Shown: positions 6,782 to 15,384, counted from the stretch's first letter. The stretch: 64,000 nucleotides of DNA from DAMCZI01 sp032095175 (GCA_032095175.1 DAMCZI010000002.1:149928-213927), one strand, 5' to 3'. Notes: generated by a model not told the origin, from the sequence alone. Program-made: numbers and translations.

Positions 6782-7080
6782 TTATTTAATTTCAACCCTA
6801 CTTAATATTCTATCCAATGGGCTTTGAATGTTGGAAATACTTTTTTCTGTTACGTGGGTGTATATCTCTGTTGCCTTGGAACTCTGATGCCCTAGTAATT
6901 CTTTTATGTACCTCAAATCAGTACCATTCTCTAAAAGATGTGTTGCAAAGGAGTATCTATGACATTGAAATGAGATGTTCTTTCTTATTCCTGTTTTTCA
7001 CAGGCAGCTTCAAAAAACCTTTGGACATATGTTCTATAGGAAGTATAACCACAACTGTATATCTTGTGCTTATATGACAT
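6782..7080 (-). pseudogene. tyrosine recombinase (integron integrase-like) C-terminal remnant
   Basis: Minus-strand reading gives GYTSYRTYVQRFFEAACEK, then, after a one-base frameshift at about 6998, AGIRKNISFQCHRYSFATHL, ENGTDLRYIKELLGH, KATEIYTHV and IQSPLDRIL, ending at TAA 6784-6782. These are boxes II and III of tyrosine recombinases. The HxxR His is replaced by Gln (Q-C-H-R). The HxxR Arg, the LLGH His and the Tyr nucleophile (IYTHV) remain. The first two thirds, including box I Arg, are absent; only about 100 codons of an expected 300 or more survive. The C-terminal SPLD motif is shared by IntI and by related Xer-like recombinases, so IntI identity rests on position next to attI and the array. 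Confidence 0.82.
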
Positions 7081-7200
7081 TTTATCAAATTAATGGCTGA
7101 AATCATTATACTATTCCCTATAATAAACTTCAACTTTACTAATACACACAATGAAAAAAGGATAACATCAAAAGATTTATTATCCTTTAACATCATCCTC

Positions 7201-7506
7201 TTATAAATTCTCCACCTTTACAAATTTACCATCAACTTCTTTGTAAACTCGTTTTTTATTCTTATCAATCTTTTTTAGAATCTCGTCCTCAAGGTCTATA
7301 CCGAGTATTTCGGATATACCTAGAAGATAGATTGCTATGTCTGCAAGTTCCTCTCCAAGGTCAGGAAGCTTTTTATAGTATGCTTGAACTGCTTCGCCAA
7401 CTTCACCGTACAAAAGACAGAACTCCACGTTTAAGTCCGTTACATTGAAGCCTTTGTTTAATTTATTCTGGTAGACATCCTTTTGAATCTTCTTTAAATC
7501 AATCAT
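7201..7506 (-). CDS. MazG-like nucleotide pyrophosphohydrolase
   Basis: 101 residues from ATG 7506 behind CGGGGGA; the longer frame to 7542 lacks a binding site. The all-alpha NTP pyrophosphatase signature is present: LLYGEVGEAVQAYYK (ExxE) near residues 28-42 and LGEELADIAIYLLG (EExxD) near 47-60. These residues bind Mg2+ and the triphosphate. Such small MazG-like proteins hydrolyse (d)NTPs to monophosphates and clean the nucleotide pool. It is the first ordinary gene beyond the integrase remnant, with its stop 120 bp from it. I take it as the chromosomal flank of the array. Confidence 0.85.
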   Translation of the reverse strand: MIDLKKIQKDVYQNKLNKGFNVTDLNVEFCLLYGEVGEAVQAYYKKLPDLGEELADIAIYLLGISEILGIDLEDEILKKIDKNKKRVYKEVDGKFVKVENL

Positions 7507-7653
7507 TAGCCAATCCCCCGAAAAAAAATTTATCCTATGCATAGGAAATATATATTTATATTATCACAATGTGAAACCTTTTAAAATTCTTATTTAATAA
7601 TACCTACAATATGATTAAGTAATATATGCTTTAGAAATGCATGACACACAACA

Positions 7654-7691
7654 AATGGCAAGTCTGATAACTCCTATCAGGCTTGCCACTT
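7654..7691. repeat. inverted repeat downstream of purD (family C, short copy)
   Basis: Arms aatggcaagtctgata and tatcaggcttgccactt pair with one or two mismatches around a short loop. The same GGCAAG...CTTGCC hairpin core recurs at 44333-44419. It lies 12 bp after the purD stop and may end that transcript, though no clear T-run follows. Confidence 0.6.
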
Positions 7692-7702
7692 ACTTATCTC
7701 AA

Positions 7703-8980
7703 TTATTCCATATCATCAGGTATTATATGATCCTTAGTAGCTCCAATGTCTCTTCTGTAATATATTCCCTCAAAGCTTATTCTCTCTATATCCTCATAGG
7801 CTCTAACCCTTGCTTCTTCAAGGTTGAAGCCTCTTGAAACTACTGATAGAACTCTTCCTCCAGCTGTTCTTAGCAATCCATCAGCATATTTTGCTCCTGC
7901 TATGAAGGTCTTTCCCATTACATCGTCAGTTCCGTTTATTTCAATTCCTGTTTTATATTCTCCTGGATAACCGCCTGATGCTGCAACTACACAGCAGGAC
8001 GCTCCAGGGAACCACTCAAGGTCAAACTTATCAAGCTTACCATCTACTGCATGGAGTATTAAATCAGCGAAATCGCTTTTCATAAGAGGAAGAACTGCCT
8101 GTGTTTCAGGGTCTCCCATTCTTACGTTGTATTCAATAAGATATGGACCTTTTTTGGTTATCATAATACCAAAGAATATAACACCTGTATAGTCCATGCC
8201 CTCTTCCTTAATTCCCCTCATTGTAGGTTCAAGTATGTATTCTCTAAATTCTTTAAGAACTTCACTGCTGCAGTATGGGTTTGGGGATACTACACCCATT
8301 CCTCCTGTATTAGGTCCTAAATCTCCATCGAAAATACATTTATGATCCTTTGCAGAGACAAATGGGATTATGGTCTTTCCATCAGTAATGGAAAGTATTG
8401 ATGCTTCAACTCCTTCAAGGAACTCTTCGATGACAACTTTTTTCCCAGAACCTTTAAATATATCATTAATCATGAAATCTTTAAGTGCTTTGCTTGCTTC
8501 TTCATAGTCCTTAGCAATTACGACGCCCTTGCCTGCTGCAAGTCCATCAGCCTTTATAACTGCTGGATAGCTGCAGGATTTTAGATAAAAAGCTGCTTTA
8601 TCGTAATCTTCAAAAACAGCATATTCTGCAGTTTTTACTCCATATTTTTTCATGAACTCCTTAGCATATGCCTTGCTTCCCTCAAGCATTGCTGCAGCCT
8701 TACATGGTCCAAATATCTTTAACCATTCTGCCTTAAATTTATCAGCAATTCCATCAACTAATGGAGCCTCAGGACCAACAAAGGTTACATCTACCTTTTC
8801 AGTCTTAACAAAATCAATGATTTCATCTATTTTTGTAACGCCTACATTTACACATTTCCCTTCAAAAAGGGTTCCTGCATTTCCTGGTGCACAGTAAACC
8901 TTATCTACCATTGGGCTTTGTGCAAGCTTCCAGGCTATTGCATGCTCCCTTCCTCCGCTTCCTATTACAAGAAATTTCAT
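7703..8980 (-). CDS. purD: phosphoribosylamine-glycine ligase
   Basis: 425 residues. Joins 5-phosphoribosylamine and glycine with ATP to form GAR, the second step of de novo purine synthesis. The N-terminal GSGGREHAIAWKL and the ATP-grasp segments (VIKADGLAAGKGVVIA near 140-155, then FFGIMITKKGPYLIEYNVRMGDPE with the Mg2+-binding E and N) are intact. Length is normal (about 415-430). ATG 8980 has AGGTGG nine bases upstream. It is the last gene of purECFMNHD, set off from purH by 171 bp that contain palindromic repeat A1, so its expression may be attenuated or partly independent. Confidence 0.97.
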   Translation of the reverse strand: MKFLVIGSGGREHAIAWKLAQSPMVDKVYCAPGNAGTLFEGKCVNVGVTKIDEIIDFVKTEKVDVTFVGPEAPLVDGIADKFKAEWLKIFGPCKAAAMLEGSKAYAKEFMKKYGVKTAEYAVFEDYDKAAFYLKSCSYPAVIKADGLAAGKGVVIAKDYEEASKALKDFMINDIFKGSGKKVVIEEFLEGVEASILSITDGKTIIPFVSAKDHKCIFDGDLGPNTGGMGVVSPNPYCSSEVLKEFREYILEPTMRGIKEEGMDYTGVIFFGIMITKKGPYLIEYNVRMGDPETQAVLPLMKSDFADLILHAVDGKLDKFDLEWFPGASCCVVAASGGYPGEYKTGIEINGTDDVMGKTFIAGAKYADGLLRTAGGRVLSVVSRGFNLEEARVRAYEDIERISFEGIYYRRDIGATKDHIIPDDME

Positions 8981-9009
8981 AATATACACCACCTTTTCTA
9001 GGTGTTTCT

Positions 9010-9137
9010 GATGACAGCGGTATAGAGGTAACAGGCTCTTGAGTTATGAGTTATTTATGTAAGAAAGCTATTAATAGATATTATTCTTTAAATAACTCAT
9101 AACTCAAGAGCCTGTCACCTATGTCACCTCTGCCATC
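9010..9137. repeat. palindromic repeat, family A, copy 1 (purH-purD spacer)
   Basis: Long imperfect inverted repeat with core arms AGGTAACAGGCTCTTGAGTT... and ...AACTCAAGAGCCTGTCACCT, and AT-rich inner arms (GAGTTATTTA/TAAATAACTC). An outer, weaker arm pair (gatgacagcgg / cctctgccatc) extends it. Related copies are at 44211-44316 and, partial, at 63805-63871; 15313-15380 shares the GGTGACA ends. It was inserted inside an operon. Confidence 0.8.
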
Positions 9138-9151
9138 TATTCCACCATGTA

Positions 9152-10654
9152 TTAATGCTTGAAATGTCTTATTCCTGTCAATACCATTGGAATACCAAAC
9201 TTGTTACATGCCTCTATTGAAAGCTTATCATTTATGGAACCACCTGGCTGTATTATTGCCTTTATTCCATATTTGTTTGCTTCCTCAACTACATCACTGA
9301 ATGGGAAGAAGGCATCTGATGCTAATACAACACCATCCTTGGCTCTGTCTAGTGCTTGTGCTGCTGCCCATATTCTGTTTACCTGGCCTCCGCCTATTCC
9401 TACTGCCATTCCATCCTTAACAACAACTATTGCATTGGACTTTACATATTTTACAACCTTCATTCCAAATAAAAGATCCTTCATTTGTTCATCTGTTGGC
9501 TCCTTTTCGGTTACATAGTCAAGGTCTCCTACCATAGCTGAATCGCTTCCTTGAACTAGTATTCCCCCATCAACTGTAACTAATTCCACAGCTTTTGATG
9601 GTTTTGTTGTACATTTTATAACTCTGAGGTTTTTCTTTGTTTTAAGTACTTCTATTGCATCCTCATCGAATTCTGGTGCTATAACTATCTCTAGGAATAT
9701 TTCAACCAGCTTTTCTGCTGTCTTCTTATCTACTTTTTTATTAAATGCTACTATTCCACCAAATATTGAAATAGGATCACAGCTGTATGCCTTTACATAT
9801 GAATCATAAACATTATCAGAAACAGCTACTCCACATGGGGTGTTATGCTTTAATGCACAGCAGGCAGTTTCATCAAATTCCCATACAACCTTCCATGCTA
9901 TATCCATATCCTTTATATTGTTATAGGAAAGTTCTTTACCATTCAGCTGTTCAAAGTCTCTCATTGCACCTGATTTTGTTGTTGAAACATAATATGCTGC
10001 GTTTTGATGTGGGTTTTCACCATATCTTAAATCCATAAGCTTTCTATAGGATACAGATAGGTATTCTGGATATGTTTCCTCTCCTAAAAGGAAGCCGCTA
10101 ATTGCTGCATCATATGCTGATGTAAGGTTAAATACCTTTCCTGCAAGATGTTTTCTTGTTTCATAATCAACATCTTCATATTTATCAATCTGATTTTTAA
10201 CCTCTTCATAGTCCTTTACATCAGTTAATACAACAACATCCTGGAAGTTCTTTGCTGCGGACCTTATCATCGTAGGTCCACCAATATCTATAAATTCAAC
10301 CTTATCCTCAAAGGATATATCTGCATTAACCTTTTCAAAGAAGGGATAAAGGTTTACAATAACCATGTCAATTGGAGTTATTCCCTTTTTACTTATTGTT
10401 TCCATATGCTCTGGATTGTTTCTTACTGCAAGAAGTCCTCCATGTATAAAAGGATGAAGGGTTTTCACTCTTCCATCAAGTATTTCATCAAAGCCTGTAA
10501 CCTCAGAAACCTCTATAACCTTTATTCCATTTTCCTTTAGGTGTTTATAGGTTCCTCCAGTTGATATTATCTCAACTCCTCTGTCGGAGAGGAATTTTGC
10601 CATATCAAGTATTCCTTCTTTATTGAAAACGCTTATTAATGCTCTTTTAATCAC
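9152..10654 (-). CDS. purH: AICAR transformylase / IMP cyclohydrolase
   Basis: 500 residues. Bifunctional: formylates AICAR with 10-formyl-THF and closes the ring to IMP, the last two steps. The N-terminal MGS-like cyclohydrolase domain (ALISVFNKEGILDMAKFL, STGGTYKHL) spans about 1-190. The transformylase domain follows, with RYGENPHQNAAYY near 209 and the catalytic KHNTPCG near 265. The C-terminus ends LTGIRHFKH, the normal family end. Its start overlaps the 3' end of purN by 8 bases, so the two are translationally coupled. Confidence 0.97.
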   Translation of the reverse strand: MIKRALISVFNKEGILDMAKFLSDRGVEIISTGGTYKHLKENGIKVIEVSEVTGFDEILDGRVKTLHPFIHGGLLAVRNNPEHMETISKKGITPIDMVIVNLYPFFEKVNADISFEDKVEFIDIGGPTMIRSAAKNFQDVVVLTDVKDYEEVKNQIDKYEDVDYETRKHLAGKVFNLTSAYDAAISGFLLGEETYPEYLSVSYRKLMDLRYGENPHQNAAYYVSTTKSGAMRDFEQLNGKELSYNNIKDMDIAWKVVWEFDETACCALKHNTPCGVAVSDNVYDSYVKAYSCDPISIFGGIVAFNKKVDKKTAEKLVEIFLEIVIAPEFDEDAIEVLKTKKNLRVIKCTTKPSKAVELVTVDGGILVQGSDSAMVGDLDYVTEKEPTDEQMKDLLFGMKVVKYVKSNAIVVVKDGMAVGIGGGQVNRIWAAAQALDRAKDGVVLASDAFFPFSDVVEEANKYGIKAIIQPGGSINDKLSIEACNKFGIPMVLTGIRHFKH

Positions 10655-11267
10655 TTAACTTACCTCCCATAACCTTTCTGTCATTAACCTTTATTTTTCC
10701 TTCAGCCATCATCCCTATTGCTTCTGGGAGGGCTTTATGCTCTTCTACAAGAATCCTCTTCTGGAGAATCTCAGGAGTATCTTCATCATATACAGGAACA
10801 ACCTTCTGTAGTATTATAGGTCCTGTATCTGTTCCTTCGTCAACAAAATGTACAGTACATCCTGAAAATTTAACTCCATACTCTATTGCACTTTTGTGAA
10901 CATTCATTCCATGCATTCCGTTTCCACAAAAGGCAGGGATAAGGGAAGGATGTATATTTATGATTCTGTTTTTAAATTCTGCTATAAGGTCTCCTTTTAA
11001 AATAGAAAGAAAACCTGCAAGAACTATTAAATCAACCTTTCCCTTAAGTAACTCATATATTTTATCAGAAGTTTCACTACCATATATCTTTCTATCAACT
11101 AAATAAGCTGGTATGTTGTTTATCCTTGCCCTTTCAAGTCCATAGGCACCTTCCCTATCACTTATAACCATCTCTATTTTGCAATTAAGTTTTCTATCTT
11201 TTATACTGTCTATTATGGCTTGAAGATTGCTTCCTCCACCGGATACAAGTACAGCTATCTTAAACAA
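10647..11267 (-). CDS. purN: phosphoribosylglycinamide formyltransferase
   Basis: 206 residues. Transfers a formyl group from 10-formyl-THF to GAR, the third step. Key elements are the N-terminal VLVSGGGSNLQAIID, the catalytic INIHPSLIPAF (Asn and His) near residue 103 and FVDEGTDTGPIILQ (Asp) near 140. The family usually reads F-x-G-x-G-x-H-G after HPSLIPAF; here FCGNGMHG preserves the pattern. It overlaps purM by 13 bases and purH by 8. Confidence 0.96.
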   Translation of the reverse strand: MFKIAVLVSGGGSNLQAIIDSIKDRKLNCKIEMVISDREGAYGLERARINNIPAYLVDRKIYGSETSDKIYELLKGKVDLIVLAGFLSILKGDLIAEFKNRIINIHPSLIPAFCGNGMHGMNVHKSAIEYGVKFSGCTVHFVDEGTDTGPIILQKVVPVYDEDTPEILQKRILVEEHKALPEAIGMMAEGKIKVNDRKVMGGKLSD

Positions 11268-12250
11268 ACCCCGGCACCTCCAGCCTCTACATGACCTATT
11301 TTATATGCCTTATTTCCCATGTTCTCAATTGCAGCCATTATATTTTCTGCATCCTTCTTGTTTACACAAAGAACATATCCAATTCCCATATTAAAGGTAT
11401 TAAACATGTGTTCTTCACTAACACCCTGAGCCATCATATATTTAAATATTTCTGGGATTTCAAAGCTGTTCTTATCTATTACAGCTGTAAAATCACCCTT
11501 AAACATTCTTGGTATGTTTTCATAGAAGCCTCCACCTGTTATGTGGGCCATACCCTTTATATCAAAGTCCTCTATAAGCTTCAATATGGTTTTAACATAT
11601 ATCTTTGTTGGTATTAGAAGTTCTTCGCCTATCTTTTTACCGTTAAAATCTATTTCTATATCAGGGATTATCTTTCTTACAAGTGAATATCCATTGCTGT
11701 GAACTCCTGAGGATGCAATTCCTATAAGCACATCTCCATCCTCTATTTTGCTACCATCTATTATTTTATCCCTTTCAACAACTCCAACTGCAAAGCCTGC
11801 TATATCATATTCTCCATCTCTATAGAAGCCAGGCATCTCTGCTGTTTCTCCACCTATAAGGGCACATCCAGCCTGCATACATCCTTCGCTTACTCCCTTT
11901 ACCATATCCGCTGCAACCTCTGCCTCAAGCTTTCCACATGCAAGGTAATCAAGGAAAAATATTGGTTTTGCACCATGGCATAATATATCATTTACGCACA
12001 TTGCAACACAATCAATACCTACTGTATCGTATTTTTTCATTCTAAATGCAATATCGAGCTTAGTTCCAACTCCGTCTGTTCCTGAAACAATTACTGGGTT
12101 TTTATATCCTGAAAGCTCAAACATTCCTGCAAAGCTTCCTATTCCATTTAATACTCCTGGTATAAAAGTCTTTTTAGTATGCTCCTTTATAAGACTAACT
12201 GTTTTATAACCCTCATGAATATTTACTCCCGCGTCCTTGTATTCTACCAT
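11255..12250 (-). CDS. purM: phosphoribosylformylglycinamidine cyclo-ligase (AIR synthetase)
   Basis: 331 residues. ATP-dependent closure of FGAM to AIR. The N-terminal half holds the nucleotide-binding SGTDGVGTKLDIAF, CVNDILCHGAKPIFFLDY and GGETAEMPGFYR. The C-terminal half has the conserved HITGGGFYENIPR. Length is close to the norm of about 340. ATG 12250 is preceded by GAAGG; only 4 bases separate it from the purF stop. Confidence 0.97.
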   Translation of the reverse strand: MVEYKDAGVNIHEGYKTVSLIKEHTKKTFIPGVLNGIGSFAGMFELSGYKNPVIVSGTDGVGTKLDIAFRMKKYDTVGIDCVAMCVNDILCHGAKPIFFLDYLACGKLEAEVAADMVKGVSEGCMQAGCALIGGETAEMPGFYRDGEYDIAGFAVGVVERDKIIDGSKIEDGDVLIGIASSGVHSNGYSLVRKIIPDIEIDFNGKKIGEELLIPTKIYVKTILKLIEDFDIKGMAHITGGGFYENIPRMFKGDFTAVIDKNSFEIPEIFKYMMAQGVSEEHMFNTFNMGIGYVLCVNKKDAENIMAAIENMGNKAYKIGHVEAGGAGVCLR

Positions 12251-12254
12251 TTTG

Positions 12255-13664
12255 TTACCTTCTTTCTAAATGAAGTTTATCAGTTTCAATTGGAGCAGAT
12301 ACTGGATATATTCCGTTAAGACATCCAAGGCAAAAGCCCTTATCCTCTCCTAATGATTTTAGTAATCCCTCTATGCTTAGATATCCAAGGCTGTCTGCAC
12401 CTATTTGTGCTCCTATTTCTTCAACGCTCATGTATGAACCAATCAGTTCTCCTCTGCTTGATGTATCAATTCCAAAGTAGCAGGGATGCTTAACTATTGG
12501 TGATGCCGCTCTAAAATGAACCTCTTTAGCTCCTGCTCTTCTTAAAAGTTCAACAAGTCTTTTACTTGTAGTTCCTCTAACTATTGAGTCATCTACTATA
12601 ACAACTCTTTTACCCTCTATATTTATCTTCAATGGATTAAGCTTTACAGAAACAGCCTTTTCCCTTAACTCCTGTGATGGGGATATAAAGGTTCTTCCTA
12701 CATATTTGTTTTTTATAAGCCCTATTGCATAGGGGATCTTTGAAGCATTTGCAAATCCTATTGCCGCAGGAATTCCTGAGTCAGGAACTCCAATAACTAC
12801 ATCTGCATCCACAGGATTTTCTTCAAAGAGCCTCTCTCCAGCCTTAATCCTTGATGTATAAACATTTATTCCATCCATAACGCTGTCTGGTCTTGCAAAG
12901 TATATATATTCAAAAGCACAGGTTTGGCACTGTGTTCTTTCTGCAAAATCTATTGAGTTTATTCCATTTTCATCTATTATAACAATTTCTCCAGGTCTTA
13001 CATCCCTTATGAACTCTGCTCCAATAGTATCTAATGCACAGCTTTCAGAACAGAGTATATAATCATCCTCCATCTTGCCTATGCAAAGTGGTCTTATTCC
13101 ATTAGGATCTCTTACTCCTATTAGCTTATCCTCTGTAAGTATTACTATGGCATAGGAACCTTTAACTGCCTGTATTGCATCAACTACTGCTCTTTCAATA
13201 CCCTTTTTTGCTCCTCTTGCTATAAGATTCAGTATAACCTCAGAATCAATTGTTGTTTGGAATAATACACCGCCATCCTCTAATAGTCCCCTTATAACAT
13301 CTGTATTTACAAGATTTCCATTATGTGCTATAGCTATTGATCCAAGCTTGAACTTACTTAAAAGGGGTTGAGCATTACTTGCATTGCTAGAACCAGTTGT
13401 TGAATATCTAACATGACCTATTGCTGATATTCCCTTCATTTCACTTAAAATCTTTTGATTAAATGCATCACTTACAAGTCCCATATCCTTATGACAAGTA
13501 AGGTTTTTTCCATCAGAAACAACTATACCAGCACTCTCCTGTCCCCTATGCTGAAGAGCATAAAGTCCATAGTAAGTCATGCCTGCTACATCTACACCTG
13601 ATTTTGAATAGACTCCAAATACACCACATTCTTCTTTGAATTTGTCTATTGTTTCATTAAACAT
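12255..13664 (-). CDS. purF: amidophosphoribosyltransferase
   Basis: 469 residues. Commits PRPP to purine synthesis by replacing pyrophosphate with glutamine-derived ammonia. A short propeptide (12 residues) precedes the N-terminal nucleophile Cys of CGVFGVYS. The PRPP loop VVIVDDSIVRGTTS lies near residue 352. Cysteines in QCQTCAFEY, KHPCYFGID and FCLGCLNG fit the four Fe-S cluster ligands of the B. subtilis type, an oxygen-sensitive form suited to an anaerobe. It is downstream of purC by 63 bp. Confidence 0.97.
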   Translation of the reverse strand: MFNETIDKFKEECGVFGVYSKSGVDVAGMTYYGLYALQHRGQESAGIVVSDGKNLTCHKDMGLVSDAFNQKILSEMKGISAIGHVRYSTTGSSNASNAQPLLSKFKLGSIAIAHNGNLVNTDVIRGLLEDGGVLFQTTIDSEVILNLIARGAKKGIERAVVDAIQAVKGSYAIVILTEDKLIGVRDPNGIRPLCIGKMEDDYILCSESCALDTIGAEFIRDVRPGEIVIIDENGINSIDFAERTQCQTCAFEYIYFARPDSVMDGINVYTSRIKAGERLFEENPVDADVVIGVPDSGIPAAIGFANASKIPYAIGLIKNKYVGRTFISPSQELREKAVSVKLNPLKINIEGKRVVIVDDSIVRGTTSKRLVELLRRAGAKEVHFRAASPIVKHPCYFGIDTSSRGELIGSYMSVEEIGAQIGADSLGYLSIEGLLKSLGEDKGFCLGCLNGIYPVSAPIETDKLHLERR

Positions 13665-13727
13665 AGTAAACTCCCTTTCCAGGCATTTTTCATTATCTTT
13701 ATATCAACCATTTTTATTTCAAATGTT

Positions 13728-14444
13728 TTATGCTTCTGTATTTCCACCAATTCTTTTTAGTATTTCAACATATGCTTCCTTTACATTTCCAAGATCTCTT
13801 CTGAATCTATCCTTATCAAGCTTTTCACCGGTTGTTGCATCCCAAAATCTGCATGTATCAGGGGAAATCTCATCTGCTAATAGAATTTCTCCATTGAATC
13901 TTCCAAACTCAAGCTTAAAGTCTATAAGCCTTATATTCTGCTTCATAAAGAATTCCTTTAATACCTCATTTACCTTTTTAGCCATTTCATATATTTTGTT
14001 TAACTCTTCAAAGGTTGTTGCTCCAATTGCAACTGCATGATAATCATTTATAAGTGGATCTCCAAGTGAATCATCCTTATAGCTTATTTCAAATACTGTA
14101 GTCTTTAATTCAAAGCCTTCCTTTAGTCCAAGTCTCTTTGCCATGCTTCCTGCTGCAACGTTTCTAACTATTACTTCAAGTGGAACTATTTCAACCTTCT
14201 TGCAAAGCTGTTCTCTTTCATTTAACTTCTTAACAAAATGTGTCTTAACTCCACTTTTCTCTAACATTTCAAATAGTGCTGATGTTATGTCGTTGTTAAG
14301 GGTACCCTTATCCTCAATCTGTCCCTTCTTTTCTCCGTTAAATGCTGTTGCATCATCCTTATAGTAGATTACTACATGATTACAATCATCTGTTGCATAA
14401 ACCTTCTTTGCCTTTCCTTCGTAGAGCATTTCTCTTTTTTCCAT
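13728..14444 (-). CDS. purC: SAICAR synthetase
   Basis: 238 residues. Adds aspartate to CAIR with ATP. Signature segments are LYEGKAKKVYATDD at the N-terminus, EVIVRNVAAGSMAKRLG near 92 and IDFKLEFGRFNGEILLADEISPD near 173-195. Length is standard. Its ATG overlaps the purE stop by one base (TAATG), so the two are translationally coupled. Confidence 0.97.
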   Translation of the reverse strand: MEKREMLYEGKAKKVYATDDCNHVVIYYKDDATAFNGEKKGQIEDKGTLNNDITSALFEMLEKSGVKTHFVKKLNEREQLCKKVEIVPLEVIVRNVAAGSMAKRLGLKEGFELKTTVFEISYKDDSLGDPLINDYHAVAIGATTFEELNKIYEMAKKVNEVLKEFFMKQNIRLIDFKLEFGRFNGEILLADEISPDTCRFWDATTGEKLDKDRFRRDLGNVKEAYVEILKRIGGNTEA

Positions 14445-14923
14445 TAGAACTCCACCCCTTCATTGTTTTCTTTTATAAACTTTTCTTTCATATTTTTTCT
14501 GTATTCTATTAAATTATTCTTAAGTTCTGGATATTTTATAGAAAGCATTTCAACTGCAAGCATTCCTGCGTTGAAGCTGTTATTTATTCCTACTGTTGCC
14601 ACTGGAATTGACTTTGGCATCTGTACTATTGCTAGAAGTGAATCTAGTCCATTTAATGCTGCATTTATTGGAACTCCGATTACAGGAAGTGTTGTATGTG
14701 ATGCTATAACACCTGGAAGATGAGCTGCAAGTCCTGCCCCTGCAATTATGCATTCAAACCCTTCGTCTTCAAGCCCTCTTATAACCTCTAAAAGCCTTTC
14801 TGGAACTCTATGTGCAGAAAGTATATGTGCTCTATATTCTATGTTAAATTCCTTAAGAGCATCTGCTGCTCCCTTCATTATATTGCTGTCAGATTTACTT
14901 CCAAATATAATTGCAACTTTCAT
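14444..14923 (-). CDS. purE: N5-carboxyaminoimidazole ribonucleotide mutase
   Basis: 159 residues from ATG 14923, which has AGGAGGG seven bases upstream; a longer frame to 14986 runs through the riboswitch terminator and is not used. It is a class I PurE by sequence: FGSKSDSNIMKGAADAL, the active-site SAHRVPERL and GAGLAAHLPGVIASHT. No purK is present in the window; class I PurE normally needs PurK's product, so purK may be elsewhere or AIR may be carboxylated non-enzymatically. First gene of the operon, downstream of the guanine riboswitch. Confidence 0.96.
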   Translation of the reverse strand: MKVAIIFGSKSDSNIMKGAADALKEFNIEYRAHILSAHRVPERLLEVIRGLEDEGFECIIAGAGLAAHLPGVIASHTTLPVIGVPINAALNGLDSLLAIVQMPKSIPVATVGINNSFNAGMLAVEMLSIKYPELKNNLIEYRKNMKEKFIKENNEGVEF

Positions 14924-14943
14924 ATTAACCCTCCTAAAATAAA

Positions 14944-14979
14944 ATTCACCCTGGACCATAAGTAAATCCAGGGTGGATA
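14944..14979 (-). terminator. riboswitch-controlled terminator before purE
   Basis: On the minus strand, CACCCTGGA pairs with TCCAGGGTG, followed by AATTTTATTTT. It ends 21 bases before the purE start, where an expression platform for the upstream purine riboswitch is expected. Confidence 0.85.
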
Positions 14980-15112
14980 AAGGCAAAACACCGCAATAGG
15001 AGGATATATAAAACTCATGCCTTAATGTTCAAACAGAAGACATTAAGTTAATACCTTTGTATATCCTAAAGGGTATTATGCCTTTCAGAATAAGAATATT
15101 CTCCCTTAAATT

Positions 15113-15183
15113 TACCCATAGTCAGGAAATTTACGGTTTCCCGGTAGAAACTGCTGAGCCAAATTCTCAGCTTTATATGGATA
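15113..15183 (-). ncRNA. purine (guanine-class) riboswitch aptamer upstream of purE
   Basis: On the minus strand the classic conserved elements appear in order: P1 ATCCATATAA, P2 GCTGAG/CTCAGC, the J2/3 segment GTTTCTACC, P3 GGGAAACC...TTTCC and the closing GACTATGGGTA. It closely matches the B. subtilis xpt aptamer. The specificity base before TATG is C, which reads guanine or hypoxanthine, not adenine. With the terminator at 14944-14979 it should switch off purECFMNHD when guanine is plentiful. Confidence 0.95.
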
Positions 15184-15206
15184 ATACTATTAACTTTTTC
15201 ACCTTT

Positions 15207-15235
15207 ATAATATCATCTATTAAGTTTTTAGTCAA
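15207..15235 (-). promoter_or_regulatory. sigma-A promoter of the pur operon
   Basis: TTGACT, 17 bases, TATTAT on the minus strand. Transcription would begin about 20 bases before the riboswitch P1 stem. Confidence 0.8.
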
Positions 15236-15312
15236 TATTTATTCTTATTTTTATTTTATCATTCGTTATATACCGAACATTAGCATTCACACGTTATTGA
15301 TTATTCGAAATA

Positions 15313-15380
15313 AAGGTGACAAGCACATAAGTTAGAATTATTATTGCTAAATTAACTCAAACTTATGTACCTGTCACCTT
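15313..15380. repeat. inverted repeat, family A related
   Basis: Arms AAGGTGACAAGCACATAAGT and its near complement ACTTATGTACCTGTCACCTT flank a 27-bp AT-rich loop. The AGGTGACA ends match the right end of repeats A1 and A3, while the inner arms differ. It abuts the stop of the phosphatase gene and may act as its terminator. Confidence 0.65.
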
Positions 15381-15384
15381 CGAC

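Larger units (their letters stand above)
1..7080 (-). mobile_element. integron-like gene cassette array with decayed integrase, left end outside the window
   Basis: Seen: seven imperfect palindromic sites of 114-192 bp alternate with single minus-strand genes. Each site is bounded by 7-base cores of the RYYYAAC / GTTRRRY type. Beyond the first gene lie a lone core site (6684-6690) and a tyrosine-recombinase remnant. Known: this is the architecture of integrons (intI, attI, then cassettes each made of one gene plus one attC). The remnant points the same way as the cassettes, as in the so-called reverse integrons of some spirochaetes and planctomycetes. Inference: the array sits next to ordinary clostridial genes (MazG-like, then purD), so it is probably chromosomal. 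Its attC sites resemble each other, as expected of a sedentary array. The left end is not in the window. Confidence 0.88.

Noticed and set aside
6957..7196. 79-codon minus-strand frame beginning at 7196
   Set aside because: It is the wrong frame through the integrase remnant; the recombinase motifs lie in the other two frames.
7654..7691. Simple terminator call for the hairpin after purD
   Set aside because: The tail lacks a clear T-run and the same hairpin core recurs at 44333; listed as repeat instead, with termination only possible.
14924..14986. N-terminal extension of PurE
   Set aside because: It would be translated through the riboswitch terminator; ATG 14923 has a perfect binding site and matches the family start.
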